64,000 bases of DNA from Proteinivorax tanatarense (GTDB lineage Bacteria; Bacillota; Proteinivoracia; Proteinivoracales; Proteinivoracaceae). The notes below the pieces were generated by a model that worked only from the letters and a program-made list of their open reading frames with translations, did no database searches and had not been told where the DNA came from. Shown here one piece after another: positions 23,074 through 33,074 of this stretch. Numbering within the stretch: position 1 is the first letter of the stretch; every line of letters starts with the position of its first letter. Location of the stretch: the NCBI RefSeq assembly GCF_040267685.1, contig NZ_CP158367.1, positions 2,170,001 through 2,234,000 on the forward strand, in the 5' to 3' direction. A program made the translations under genes and the position numbers.

Positions 23074-24495
23074 TTAACTGGCTTTTTTCTCATCGTCAAT
23101 TGGAGGAATCTCACCCTGCCATTTTTCCATCGAGAAACCAGTTAAGCCATAGATTATTGAAATTATGAAGGCTGAAATGTTAAAGAACGCGTATGGTAAA
23201 AACGCAAAAGGACTAACCCCTAATGCTGCATACATATATGCTCCGCAAGTGTTCCAAGGGATTAAAGGAGAAGTTACTGTTGCTGAGGCTTCTACTGCTC
23301 TGGAGAGGTTTTTAGGATGGGAACCCATCTTTTTATAAGCATCTTTATACATTCTAGAAGTCAAAACTATTGACAAGTATTGGTCAGCAGTAAATAAGTT
23401 AACAAATACTGCAGTTATATGGGTAAATACAGTTAACGACGCAACAGATTTTGCAATCTTTAGAATGTTCTCTAGTATTACCTCTAAAAATCTTGCTCGC
23501 TCTAAAATGCCGCCTAAGGATAAAGCCAAGAAAATCAAAGATATAGTCCACATCATACTATGAAGACCACCAGTTGACAATAGCTCATCTACTAACTCAA
23601 CCCCAGACTCCATAACATATCCAAAGTGCATGGCATCTACTACCCCAAAAAGATCCGCTCCTTGGAACAAAAGGGCAAAGATACTACCTGCAACACTTCC
23701 ACATAACAAGGCAGGTATTGGCTTAACTTTTAACCCTATCAATACTAATACGATTACTAAGGGAATTAGCATAAATGGACTAATGTTAAAATGACTTGAC
23801 AATGTGCTGGTGATTTCTGTAATTCTACCATCATCTAGCGTACCACCAGCAAACCTTATACCAATAAGGCCAAATAACACTAATGTAATAATATATGCAG
23901 GAATAGTGACATACAGCATATGTTTAATATGCTCAAACAACTCTACTTCTCCTGTTGTTCCAGGGGCAAGGTTTGTTGTATCAGATAGGGGAGACATTTT
24001 ATCTCCTACATAAGCCCCAGATACTACAGCGCCTGCTGTCATAGCCGTTGGAATATCTAGCCCTTCACCTATGCCAACTAACGCGATACCTATCGTAGCA
24101 GCAGTAGACCATGAGCTTCCAACAAACAAAGCCACTATAGTTGTTATAATGCAAGCAGCCACCAGAAAAATTGAAGGAGATAAAATGTGCAGACCATAAT
24201 AAATCATAGTTGGAACCACTCCACCAGCAACCCAGCTACCTATTAAAGTTCCAACCACCATAAGAATAACGATAGCCGGCATCGCTAACATTATTCCTTT
24301 ATAAATTCCATCTTCAATAGTATCCCACTTTGTTCCGATTAATAACGCTATTATCGCTGCAAAAGCAGCACTTAAAAGTAGCGGAATATGAGGGTCAACT
24401 TCTAGCCTAATAATCCCATATCCTAAAACAAAAATAAGGAATATGATGGGCAAAAGGGCTTGAAAGAGCGTTGGTTTCTTAACATTATCTTCCAT
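23074..24495 (-). CDS. nhaC: NhaC-family Na+/H+ antiporter
   Basis: 473 residues with about 11-12 membrane segments. Family motifs include GSSWSTAATIGIALVGIGEG and GAYVGDKMSPLSDTTNLAPG. Members exchange sodium for protons, or couple sodium to organic acids (malate/lactate exchange). ATG at 24495 follows TAGGAGG. A near-consensus sigma-54 promoter (24583-24597) suggests co-regulation with aor, which would fit export of an acid end-product; that link is inference. Confidence 0.92.
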   Translation of the reverse strand: MEDNVKKPTLFQALLPIIFLIFVLGYGIIRLEVDPHIPLLLSAAFAAIIALLIGTKWDTIEDGIYKGIMLAMPAIVILMVVGTLIGSWVAGGVVPTMIYYGLHILSPSIFLVAACIITTIVALFVGSSWSTAATIGIALVGIGEGLDIPTAMTAGAVVSGAYVGDKMSPLSDTTNLAPGTTGEVELFEHIKHMLYVTIPAYIITLVLFGLIGIRFAGGTLDDGRITEITSTLSSHFNISPFMLIPLVIVLVLIGLKVKPIPALLCGSVAGSIFALLFQGADLFGVVDAMHFGYVMESGVELVDELLSTGGLHSMMWTISLIFLALSLGGILERARFLEVILENILKIAKSVASLTVFTHITAVFVNLFTADQYLSIVLTSRMYKDAYKKMGSHPKNLSRAVEASATVTSPLIPWNTCGAYMYAALGVSPFAFLPYAFFNISAFIISIIYGLTGFSMEKWQGEIPPIDDEKKAS

Positions 24496-24582
24496 TAACT
24501 AAATACCTCCTAATAATTTATATTTATGACAGTAATATGCAGGCCACACCTCCTTAATTTATTTTCTTATTGGAAGAATATT

Positions 24583-24597
24583 GCAAAAAATGTGCCA
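24583..24597 (-). promoter_or_regulatory. Sigma-54 (-24/-12) promoter of nhaC
   Basis: On the minus strand TGGCACATTTTTTGC, an almost perfect match to TGGCAC-N5-TTGC with the required 12-base GG to GC distance. Confidence 0.85.
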
Positions 24598-24627
24598 TTC
24601 CTCCATAGAAAGGTTAATGGGATTTTC

Positions 24628-24680
24628 AACAGTTAGTACTGTGTTATTATGAGACACTGTTCCATTTTTTTGCTATATTT
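24628..24680. promoter_or_regulatory. Candidate activator sites upstream of nhaC
   Basis: AACAGTTAGTACTGTGTT (24629-24646, inverted repeat) and GAGACACTGTTCCA (24651-24664), sharing ACACTGTT with the site upstream of aor; TTGAACA follows at 24681. They lie 30-85 bases above the -24 element. Confidence 0.5.
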
Positions 24681-24784
24681 TTGAACACCCCTTCGTTTGT
24701 TCATTATTTTGCACTTTTAAAAACACCAGCACTGCATTAATAACATACAAATAGCAAGATTTTACTAAATTTCAAGTAAGTTAT

Positions 24785-25453
24785 TTAAGAAAAAACATAA
24801 ATAAAAGTTAAAATTATAGGTTGATGAAGCAAATAAATTTTAAGTGAGTTTTGGCTTATCCATGTAATGTATTTGTTATTTAAGCTATATTTAAATGCAC
24901 TTTTTCTCTTAAAGTAGAAAATTTGATAAATAAATACCCCAAACATAAATACTCCTAAATAGGGTATCAGTGGATAATAATCAATTGACTTAAATCCGTA
25001 ACTTCTAATTCCCACTGCCAAAAAATATGGTGTATCTATTAATATGTTTTCTACCAATAAATTAAGACTAATAAGGACCAATGATAGTATTAACAATGCC
25101 CACTTGTTAATTTTATGAAACACTGGAGATAAAATCATCCCTATACCTAAAAGGTGCAAAATGCCAAAAACAACAAAATTATCAGGCATCAGTACATAAG
25201 TAACTACAGTTATAATCATGCCATATCCAAAAACTGAAATACCTCGCTTAATAGAGTTTTTGCCTAACCCACTGCTAATACCTGATACAACTATAAAAGT
25301 AAGTGCAGATACTTTACCTACCCAATACCACAGTCCATCTAGATTTATATTAACTTCAGTAAAAGCATTTAAGTCGTAAACAATATGAAAAGTAATCATT
25401 AAACCAATAGCTAACACTCTTAAAAAATCTAATTCCCAAATCCTCTCCTTCAT
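24785..25453 (-). CDS. Membrane protein, heparan-alpha-glucosaminide acetyltransferase-like (DUF1624)
   Basis: 222 residues with about seven hydrophobic segments. The start KERIWELDFLRVLAIGLMIT followed by FHIVYDLN fits the DUF1624 catalytic domain, which is related to membrane acetyltransferases. ATG at 25453 follows AGGAG; an earlier in-frame start (25513) lacks a ribosome site. Substrate unknown. Confidence 0.8.
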   Translation of the reverse strand: MKERIWELDFLRVLAIGLMITFHIVYDLNAFTEVNINLDGLWYWVGKVSALTFIVVSGISSGLGKNSIKRGISVFGYGMIITVVTYVLMPDNFVVFGILHLLGIGMILSPVFHKINKWALLILSLVLISLNLLVENILIDTPYFLAVGIRSYGFKSIDYYPLIPYLGVFMFGVFIYQIFYFKRKSAFKYSLNNKYITWISQNSLKIYLLHQPIILTFIYVFS

Positions 25454-25663
25454 TTGCTCAACTCCTAGATTATTGATTAGTTGCTTGCTACTGAGAAAAG
25501 TGTTTAATAACATTTTAGTATGATTTAATTATTTCTTTAAAGACCCTTATGTTCATTTACACCTATGACTCTATTTTATTTTTATTCTACTACAAGTAGT
25601 AAAATTAATAAAATATTTATTTTATATTCCAATTGTTCAGTAAAAGAAAACTGCAATAAAGTT

Positions 25664-25706
25664 AAAACAGGGTAGATGCTAAAGTATTTAGCATCTACCC
25701 TGTTTT
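25664..25706 (-). terminator. Terminator of the HD-GYP gene
   Basis: Perfect 18-bp stem AAAACAGGGTAGATGCTA / TAGCATCTACCCTGTTTT. The HD-GYP stop codon lies in its right arm. Confidence 0.9.
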
Positions 25707-26750
25707 AGCAATGTCTTCAATGGTAACATCATACCATTGCCTATCCCGCAAGTTCACCTTCCATGTTTTTCCATTATCATGGACTTTTAACAGCGGCCTA
25801 ATACAAGAATCCTCAAAATTCTTTAACACGACTCCAAATAAGCCATTACTTAACCTTACCTTTGTACCAACTGGGTAAGGAGCTACTTTTTTCGAAAAAA
25901 CTTCAACTATCTCAGGATCAAACATGGTTCCACCACCACCCCAAATATATTCCATCCCTTCCGATGGAGACAACGCAGTTCTATATGGTCTATCGGATGT
26001 TAAAGCATCATAAACATCTGAAACAGAAATTATTCTGCCGAACAAAGAAATTTTATTTTGATATAATTGATTGGGATAACCGGTTCCATCATATCTTTCA
26101 TGATGTTGTAGCGCACCTAAATAAGCTTGAACCGGAACATCATGTTTTTCCTTAAGGTACTTATAACCAATTTTTGTATGCTGTCTTATTATATTTATTT
26201 CTGAATCATTCAGGTCCCCTTTTTTATTAAGCACTTCTTTAGGAACAAATACCTTTCCAATATCATGCAGCAAAGCCGCTAAGCCAAGTTCATATAATTT
26301 TTGTTTACTCAGACCCATGCCAACTCCTATTACAATTGACAACACAGCCACATTTACAGAGTGATAAAAAGTGTAATTATCAAAAACCTTTAAATCAATC
26401 ATATTTACCATTAAGTTGCTATTATTTAGTATTTCATCAACAATCATTTCTACGCACTGTTGTAAACCACCTATTTCTAGATAATTTTCATCACCTACAG
26501 TGCCAGAAAATTCTTTTAACTTTTGCACAGTTTTTACCCGAAGATTATCGCTTATAATTCCACTGACGTATATCTCTTCTGTAAACTCATCTTTTATATA
26601 TACGCCGTTATATCCGATATCTCTTATTTTGTCAATATACAGCTCTTTTATTTCTACACCACGACTTAAAAGAACTTGTCCGTTTTCCCCCAATAACGTT
26701 TTTCCTAATACCATGCCTTCCCTTAAACAGTTAGTTGGCACAAATCTCAT
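25695..26750 (-). CDS. HD-GYP domain phosphodiesterase
   Basis: 351 residues. N-terminal domain of about 100 residues (LREGMVLGKTLLGENGQVLL), then an HD-GYP domain: His130, LLHDIGK (HD at 162-163), HHERYDGTGYP (216-226) and DVYDALTSDRPYR. Such proteins hydrolyse cyclic di-GMP or related dinucleotides. ATG at 26750 follows GAGGAG. Monocistronic; its target process is not evident, though three chemoreceptors lie elsewhere in the window. Confidence 0.92.
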   Translation of the reverse strand: MRFVPTNCLREGMVLGKTLLGENGQVLLSRGVEIKELYIDKIRDIGYNGVYIKDEFTEEIYVSGIISDNLRVKTVQKLKEFSGTVGDENYLEIGGLQQCVEMIVDEILNNSNLMVNMIDLKVFDNYTFYHSVNVAVLSIVIGVGMGLSKQKLYELGLAALLHDIGKVFVPKEVLNKKGDLNDSEINIIRQHTKIGYKYLKEKHDVPVQAYLGALQHHERYDGTGYPNQLYQNKISLFGRIISVSDVYDALTSDRPYRTALSPSEGMEYIWGGGGTMFDPEIVEVFSKKVAPYPVGTKVRLSNGLFGVVLKNFEDSCIRPLLKVHDNGKTWKVNLRDRQWYDVTIEDIAKTG

Positions 26751-26861
26751 GTCAATTCTCCTCAGATATTTTTTGGTATTAACATAGTAATTATAATACA
26801 AAAAATACTAGTGCGTAAACTATAAATTTGTCCTATTTTATAATAAAAGCATAAAGTAACA

Positions 26862-27563
26862 CTAATTCATTCTTATTTTTTGTTCTATTATTTTTCTAGT
26901 TCCTTCAGGAGCTACATCCCATATATAGGTGATAAGAGGTTTAGTAAAAGCTATACAGAAACTAAGCCATGCCAGGGCTATTAAATACCCACCTACTACA
27001 TCAGTAATATAATGTCTCTCTAAAAGAACTTGCCCCACCCCTATCAAAAAAGTTAGTAAAGCAAAAAAAGATATTCCTATAAACTTAATTTTTTTATTTT
27101 CTATCTCTAGGTAAATAAAATAAGCAAGTACCATAAAAAATAAAAGAGCCTTTACGCTATGGCCACTGGGATAACTATAAGAAATTTTATCTGTAAAAAG
27201 CCCCCAAATATTCATATAAGCGGTTTCCGCAATTCGTTCTCTAGCTACCATTTTTTTAATGATATATGTAATGATCACGCCGCCACTCATTGCATTTATA
27301 AGCAAAAAGTTTAAATAAAACCTTTTTCTATACAACAACACTCCTATCGCTGAAACAGTTAAAATAAAACTCACCTTAGTTCCACCCAAGGCTGTAATAA
27401 GAATCATCGTTTGTTCAACAAAGGGTGTGCATAATGAAGTTAAAAAAACATTTATATCACTATCAATAGTTTCAAAAGTACCGTTAAGTACCAGAACTGT
27501 AAATATCGCCGCTATAACTGTTAACCCCAAAGCTACAAACAAAAATTTAATATTAGTATTCAT
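26862..27563 (-). CDS. PAP2-family membrane phosphatase
   Basis: 233 residues with about six membrane segments. Signature motifs KKMVARERI (the usual KxxxxxxRP has Glu in place of Pro), YPSGHS and ERHYITDVVGG. Such enzymes act on undecaprenyl pyrophosphate or phosphatidate-type lipids. ATG at 27563 follows an AGGAGAG-type site. Confidence 0.88.
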   Translation of the reverse strand: MNTNIKFLFVALGLTVIAAIFTVLVLNGTFETIDSDINVFLTSLCTPFVEQTMILITALGGTKVSFILTVSAIGVLLYRKRFYLNFLLINAMSGGVIITYIIKKMVARERIAETAYMNIWGLFTDKISYSYPSGHSVKALLFFMVLAYFIYLEIENKKIKFIGISFFALLTFLIGVGQVLLERHYITDVVGGYLIALAWLSFCIAFTKPLITYIWDVAPEGTRKIIEQKIRMN

Positions 27564-27605
27564 TTTATTCCTCTCTCCTTACCAAGGTTAACTAACATAG
27601 ATACT

Positions 27606-30005
27606 TTACCCAAGATTTATTTTATTACCTCCCAATAACTCTCCAGTCTGAGGGTTGCAAGTTGTAAATATAATTTGATTTTTTACAGCAAACTGTTTAA
27701 TTAGTTCTATAGACTTTGCTTTTCTAGCTGGATCTAGGTCAATTAAACAATCATCTAACACTATAAAACCAGCTTGTCCGTTGTACAACACCTCTAGGAT
27801 TGCAAGCCTTAGTGCTAGTGCTACACAATCTTGTGTTCCTGCTGACAGCAGTTTTAAAGGCATATAGATGCCTTGTTTATGTATTTCTAAGTTAAATGAG
27901 TTATCTATTTTCCCTGAACTGTAATTATCTAATGTAATGACTCTTAAATACTTAACAAAACTTTCGGCTAAAGGCTGAAATGAGTTTTCATCTATTTTTT
28001 TTAGTTTCTCTTTTACTACCTCTGAAACCTTAATCAAACTTTTCCCTCTTTTTTCTATCCTCTCAAATTCATCCTTGATACTTTCTAGCTGCTTGCTTAT
28101 TTCTTCGGTAGAACTATCCGGCATATCTTTTTCTAGACTATAGTATTTATCTTTAAGTTCCATTATTTCACTTTGACAACCATCTAGCTTTGTCCTTACT
28201 TTAGTTAAATGCTGCGAAAATTGATAGGTAGTACTAAAACCATCAGGGAGAGGCGCAAGAATTTCTACTTGGTTTTCCAATTCTTTTGACTCAATTTTTA
28301 ATTCAGCAACTTTATCAAATAGTTTATCATCACTCTCATATTGTAAGGACCATTCCTCCAATCTTTCTGTGATACTTATTTTCTCTGCCTCTAGTTGACT
28401 TGCCTTGTCTCTTAATGTTGACAAATTAGATTCAATTTCCACTGCGCTTCTTTCGTTATTTACTCCTTTTAGGCACTCATATTTTTGCTTAATATCATCA
28501 TAGTTTTTTTCAGCTAATAAGAAATTTAATTCATTTTCTACATTATCTTTTTGTGTTAATAACTGCTGTTTTTTTTCTAAAATTACTTTTCCTTCCTCTA
28601 CACTGTTAACGCGGAGATTTTCTAATTTTTCTGCTAGCTGATTTTTATACTCATCAATTTCGCTTTTAAGCTTTTGGAAGTCAAACTCTCCAGATTGAAT
28701 TTCAATTGTTGTATTCTCGCCAAGTGATATCCTTAAATAGCCTTCTGCAATAAAATCATCTAAAGGTTTAAACTCTTTTTCTTGTTCTAGATCCTTTGTT
28801 ACTTTTATGGGGACTTCACTTTTTATTATTTTGCCCTGCATCTTGCCAGCTTTCATTGCAGTTTGGCATGTCTGAATTTTATTTAAAAGCTTTTCTAACA
28901 TCCTAATATCATCAGATGTTATAGTTGGAATTTCTTCTAGCTTTTGTTTTACTTCTTGTAATTTAACTTTATTCTCGTTAACCTTGGCTATAATCTGCCC
29001 TAAATTCTCTTTTTCTTTCAATTTGTTCAAGTCTAATAGTTGCTTTTCTTCTAATTTAATTTCAGATTTTACTTGCGTTAGCTTCTCTTTTATATATTTA
29101 AGCTTTTCTTTTTGCTGTGGCCACTTTAAAATTATTTGTCTTAACTTTGTTTCTAGTTCTTTATTTCTTTCTAACTTTGGCTCAATTAATGCTCTTTTAT
29201 TAATATCGGCTTCAATTTTACTATGGTTTTCTACTTCATCTTTTAAGCTTTTCTTTTCATCCTCTATGTTCCGTAGATTCTGTCTAATTTTTGTAAGTTT
29301 ACTTTCCACCGCTTTACTAAGGTTTAGCTCTTGTTGTAAGTCTTGTATTTGGTAATATTTCTCTAAAAGCTTACCTACTCCTTTTTGAAAACGTTTATTA
29401 GGGTTTTGTGGCCCCCATTTTTCAATATCCCATCTGCCAAATATCTCATGATATTCAGCATTTATACTTTTTTTAAGTTTGTCAACTGAAACACCGTCAA
29501 GCTCCATAACTACCCTTCTTAAAACGGAACTCAAATCCCCAGTAGCTTCATCTTGTAAAATTAAATTTATAGCATTTTTTAAATCCTTTTGCTTTGAAAA
29601 AATTATATTACTATAAGTTTTTTCCCCAAACTTTAATAATTTTTTTAGCTCAACTTCAATTGTTTTCGGCTCTTGTAAAACTATTTCATTTTCTAACATC
29701 ATCTTACTATAACTTGAAGCTCCCCAAGATTTTTCTAAACTATAGCTTTTACCCTTCCACTCAATTTCTACTTTCCCATCAAAATAATCCCCATTAGGTT
29801 TAGGCGTGAATCTTTCTCTAAAGTCTAAGTCATTTCCTTGTCTTCTTAGCTTATGATTTTTAAACAAGGTAAAGTAAATACCTTCTACTACCGTGCTTTT
29901 ACCCGCCTCATTCGGACCAATTATAACATTCAAGCCATCTTTTAATTCAATATCGACATTTTTCAAACCACCGAATTGAGTGCAACTATATTTTTTAATT
30001 TTCAT
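27606..30005 (-). CDS. SbcC/Rad50/YhaN-like ATPase
   Basis: 799 residues: N-terminal ATPase half with Walker A GPNEAGKST, long coiled coils (about 200-650), and the C-terminal half LLSAGTQDCVALALRLAIL (signature) with FIVLDDCLIDLDP (Walker B). Shorter than typical SbcC (about 1000). Overlaps the nuclease gene by 11 bases. Expected to form a DNA end-processing nuclease complex with it. Confidence 0.9.
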   Translation of the reverse strand: MKIKKYSCTQFGGLKNVDIELKDGLNVIIGPNEAGKSTVVEGIYFTLFKNHKLRRQGNDLDFRERFTPKPNGDYFDGKVEIEWKGKSYSLEKSWGASSYSKMMLENEIVLQEPKTIEVELKKLLKFGEKTYSNIIFSKQKDLKNAINLILQDEATGDLSSVLRRVVMELDGVSVDKLKKSINAEYHEIFGRWDIEKWGPQNPNKRFQKGVGKLLEKYYQIQDLQQELNLSKAVESKLTKIRQNLRNIEDEKKSLKDEVENHSKIEADINKRALIEPKLERNKELETKLRQIILKWPQQKEKLKYIKEKLTQVKSEIKLEEKQLLDLNKLKEKENLGQIIAKVNENKVKLQEVKQKLEEIPTITSDDIRMLEKLLNKIQTCQTAMKAGKMQGKIIKSEVPIKVTKDLEQEKEFKPLDDFIAEGYLRISLGENTTIEIQSGEFDFQKLKSEIDEYKNQLAEKLENLRVNSVEEGKVILEKKQQLLTQKDNVENELNFLLAEKNYDDIKQKYECLKGVNNERSAVEIESNLSTLRDKASQLEAEKISITERLEEWSLQYESDDKLFDKVAELKIESKELENQVEILAPLPDGFSTTYQFSQHLTKVRTKLDGCQSEIMELKDKYYSLEKDMPDSSTEEISKQLESIKDEFERIEKRGKSLIKVSEVVKEKLKKIDENSFQPLAESFVKYLRVITLDNYSSGKIDNSFNLEIHKQGIYMPLKLLSAGTQDCVALALRLAILEVLYNGQAGFIVLDDCLIDLDPARKAKSIELIKQFAVKNQIIFTTCNPQTGELLGGNKINLG

Positions 30006-31113
30006 TTTGACACTCCTCCATCAGTTCATATGCCAAATGTAGAGCATCGTTATCAGTTTCTAGCAGCTGATTAAGTACCTGATATGGGAACGAACCCTTT
30101 GAATATTGTTGTTCAATATCTTCTTTAGTTAGTTGTAATTTTAAATTTTCAAGCCTTACTTCTAGATAACCAAACTTTTCCCTAAACTTATTTTGATAAT
30201 GCTGAGTTTGCTCTAATACCTCTCTTTTAACTCTACCTTTTGGCGCAAGTCTGACAATTTTTCTATCAGTATCCTCCATATCTAGCTCTTGAAAAAGCTT
30301 GCTGAGACATTGTTCACTCTCTAATTTATGTTCAATGTCATAAAAGCGATAGATACCGGTCTCCACCCTTTTTGCAGAGGTTTCTTTAGAATCATTTATT
30401 GTTATTACCCATGCGTTGCCACCATGGTTACAGTCCAGCCCATCAGGTTCTGAAGTTCCAGAATTAAATATTCTACGATTAATAACCTTTTCTTCTGAAG
30501 GATAGGGTAAATGAGTATGACCTAATAGCCATAAATCTAAGCCTATATCATCTAGTTCTTTTTCATCCATATTGTAATATTTTTGTTCAATGTCCGGCGA
30601 GAGACCGTTAAGGGCTCCATGGGCAATACCTATATTCCATGTGGTTGGCTCTTTGATTTGTAGTTCTTTAATCCATTTAAGAGCATTATCGGATGAGTGT
30701 TTTTTGTTGCAGTATGCAGGGTAAAGTGTTAAATCGATATCATTATTACTTAGATTATAAGGCTCATATGTATTTAACACTATAGTATTCTCTCCAGCAA
30801 AATCTTTAAAGTCCTTCCATAAATCAACCACATCATCATGGTAATCATGGTTCCCTGGAAGTACAACAACTGTTCCAGAAAACTGTTCTAATATTTTAGC
30901 AGCATTTTCTTTGTCCTTTTTTGCCACTTTTACTCTATCAAATAAGTCCCCTGCTACAGCAAATAAGTCACACCTTTCAGAATTTGCTTTATCTACCATA
31001 TTTTTCAAATTGTCAACTCTTGCTTTCACTAAGCTTGAACGTATTTTCTCGGGATAACTATTAAACTTAAGACCGATATGATTATCTCCTGTTAAAAATA
31101 TTTTAAGATGCAA
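29995..31113 (-). CDS. SbcD/YhaO-like metallophosphoesterase (DNA repair nuclease)
   Basis: 372 residues with calcineurin-like metal motifs TGDNHIG, VAGDLFD, LPGNHDYH and LGHTHLP. N-terminal catalytic domain and a C-terminal region that would contact the SbcC-like partner. Start is TTG at 31113 with AAGGGGG upstream. Translationally coupled to the ATPase gene. The GDNHIG variant (usually GDxH) is intact. Confidence 0.9.
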   Translation of the reverse strand: MHLKIFLTGDNHIGLKFNSYPEKIRSSLVKARVDNLKNMVDKANSERCDLFAVAGDLFDRVKVAKKDKENAAKILEQFSGTVVVLPGNHDYHDDVVDLWKDFKDFAGENTIVLNTYEPYNLSNNDIDLTLYPAYCNKKHSSDNALKWIKELQIKEPTTWNIGIAHGALNGLSPDIEQKYYNMDEKELDDIGLDLWLLGHTHLPYPSEEKVINRRIFNSGTSEPDGLDCNHGGNAWVITINDSKETSAKRVETGIYRFYDIEHKLESEQCLSKLFQELDMEDTDRKIVRLAPKGRVKREVLEQTQHYQNKFREKFGYLEVRLENLKLQLTKEDIEQQYSKGSFPYQVLNQLLETDNDALHLAYELMEECQNEN

Positions 31114-31126
31114 GTTCTTTTCCCCC

Positions 31127-31855
31127 TTAAAATTTTATCAAAAACAATCCCATTACCATCACCATAACTAAAGTCAGCTTGGTAAAAAAAATTTCATCTA
31201 CTTTATTCCCCAATTTAATTCCGACTATTGTCCCCAGTAATAAACCTGGTAACAACAATATGGTATACTGAATTACTTCAGTTGTTATTAAACCACCTAC
31301 AACATAGGTGGGTATTGTTACAATGTTTACTAACCAAAAATAAAGAGTAAGATTTGCCCGAAACACTTGTTTTTTAACCCCTTGATTTGTTAGAAAAATT
31401 ATTATCGGTGGACCTCCGATTGAAGCACTACCATTAAATAATCCACTTACTATACCAACGGGAATTTGAGTAAGTTTTTCCCTTTTCACCTTAATTTTTA
31501 TGCCGTAAAAATTCAATATAGCCGAGAGCGTCAGGATGATACCGATAGCAATTTTTAAAGTGTTTTCATCAACAACTTTAAGTAAGTAGGCTCCAAAGGG
31601 GGTGCCAATTACACCAGCTACAACTAATACCCAAATCCCTTTAAAATTTATGTGTTCTTTAAGGTTCTGCAAAATCATTGAGTTTAACACCAAACTATAT
31701 ATAATTAACATCGGAACAATCACTTGAAGTGGAAGAAAAATCCCCAGAAGGGGAAGAGATATTATTGAAAAACCAAAACTTGCAATTCCTTGAGTAGTAG
31801 CGGCCAAAAAAATAATTAGTATGCCTAATAAAATCTGTAGCACAGAGATGTCCAT
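31127..31855 (-). CDS. TauE/SafE-family sulfite/anion exporter
   Basis: 242 residues with eight predicted hydrophobic segments and two repeats of the family's Q-G-x-x-SFG / FNGSASIGGPP motifs. Members export sulfite, sulfonates or related anions. ATG at 31855 follows AAGGAG; the 31885 start has no site. It is 13 bases before the nuclease gene and may be co-transcribed with it by chance of position. Confidence 0.87.
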   Translation of the reverse strand: MDISVLQILLGILIIFLAATTQGIASFGFSIISLPLLGIFLPLQVIVPMLIIYSLVLNSMILQNLKEHINFKGIWVLVVAGVIGTPFGAYLLKVVDENTLKIAIGIILTLSAILNFYGIKIKVKREKLTQIPVGIVSGLFNGSASIGGPPIIIFLTNQGVKKQVFRANLTLYFWLVNIVTIPTYVVGGLITTEVIQYTILLLPGLLLGTIVGIKLGNKVDEIFFTKLTLVMVMVMGLFLIKF

Positions 31856-31928
31856 TTTTTTCTCCTTCCCAGCACAAAATAGCACTAAAATAATTATAAC
31901 ATACTAATTTTTTTGTGCTAGAAAAAAA

Positions 31929-31952
31929 GCAACAAGTCCATGGACTTGTTGC
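31929..31952 (-). terminator. Terminator of the LacI-family regulator gene
   Basis: Perfect 24-base palindrome with arms GCAACAAGTCCA, followed on the minus strand by seven T. Confidence 0.88.
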
Positions 31953-31972
31953 CTATATAAAGGGGGAGATAG

Positions 31973-32995
31973 TTAGCCTTCTGTTGACTGTCTTTTGTGT
32001 ATGGTGTAAGGTGTTATAATTTTTTTACCTCGCACCTCTTTTTCCATAGCTTGTACTACCAATTTCATCGATTCCTCACCCAACTTAGCTGCATTTATAT
32101 CAACTGAAGTAATGGGAGTATTTGCATATCTTGATAAAATACTGTTGTTAAAGCTTGCTACTGCAATATCTTCAGGTATATTAACATCCAGACTCTCAAA
32201 AACCTTAACAGCTCCGTAGGCAACTAAATCATCAGCCACAATTACTGCATCTGGTTTTTCTTCCATCTCAGCTATAATACTACCATACTCGTAACCCGTT
32301 TGTTCATCGAAGCTACCTGTATATAGTAGGCTTTCATCAAATTCTATATTGCTTTCTAAAAGAGCTCTTTTATAACCTTCCACACGCTTTTTAGTGACAA
32401 TCAATTTTTCGTCACCCACTATCATAGCAATTTTCTTTTTACCCTTCATGCTCAGATAGGTTGTTACTTCATAAGCAGCCATGTAATTATCATTGTCTAC
32501 ATGGTTTATCTGGCCTGCGAACCCATCAGGAGATCCAATTAAAGAAAAGGGAAAATCAAGGGAGGTTAGGTATTGGATACATTTGTCATTTACTTTGCTA
32601 GACATTAAAATTATTCCATCTACTTTAGAACCTAGTATAAAATGTTTAATTACTTCTAACTCTTCGTCTATCTCGGAATTTGTAGAAAGAAGTAAATCAT
32701 ATCCAGTGTTAGAAGCCCCTTTTACAATGCCCCTTAAAGCTTCAGGAAAAAAGGGATTAAGAAATATATCCTGAGATGTTGTTGGCATTATTACCCCTAT
32801 TGCACCAGCTTTTTTACTAGCCAATGAACGGGCAATAGCATTGGGATGGTACCCCATCTCATCCATATACTTTAATACCTTTTCCCTGGTAGGCGGGCTT
32901 ATTTTGGGGTTATTAGATATAACCCTTGAAACAGTAGACGGTGATACTCCCGCTTTTTGTGCTACATCATTTATGGTAACAACCTTTTTATTCAA
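31973..32995 (-). CDS. malR: LacI-family repressor of the maltodextrin regulon
   Basis: 340 residues: LacI helix-turn-helix (TINDVAQKAGVSPSTVSRVI) with hinge helix PNAIARSLASKKAG, then a periplasmic-binding-protein-like ligand domain. TTG start at 32995 has AGGGAG 8 bases upstream and is preferred to GTG at 33004. It follows the ABC importer genes; LacI-type operators lie before both the importer and the glucan-breakdown operons, so it very likely represses both and responds to a maltodextrin. Confidence 0.9.
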   Translation of the reverse strand: MNKKVVTINDVAQKAGVSPSTVSRVISNNPKISPPTREKVLKYMDEMGYHPNAIARSLASKKAGAIGVIMPTTSQDIFLNPFFPEALRGIVKGASNTGYDLLLSTNSEIDEELEVIKHFILGSKVDGIILMSSKVNDKCIQYLTSLDFPFSLIGSPDGFAGQINHVDNDNYMAAYEVTTYLSMKGKKKIAMIVGDEKLIVTKKRVEGYKRALLESNIEFDESLLYTGSFDEQTGYEYGSIIAEMEEKPDAVIVADDLVAYGAVKVFESLDVNIPEDIAVASFNNSILSRYANTPITSVDINAAKLGEESMKLVVQAMEKEVRGKKIITPYTIHKRQSTEG

Positions 32996-33074
32996 GTTCC
33001 TCACTCCCTATTTCCAGCCGATGCATTTTAATCTATATTAAAATTATATACCTTATTTTTAGAAATGGAAAGAA

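Noticed and set aside
27606-31113. Anti-phage defence system (ATPase plus nuclease)
   Set aside because: Motifs fit SbcCD/YhaON repair proteins and there are no neighbouring defence genes; left as a low-interest finding.
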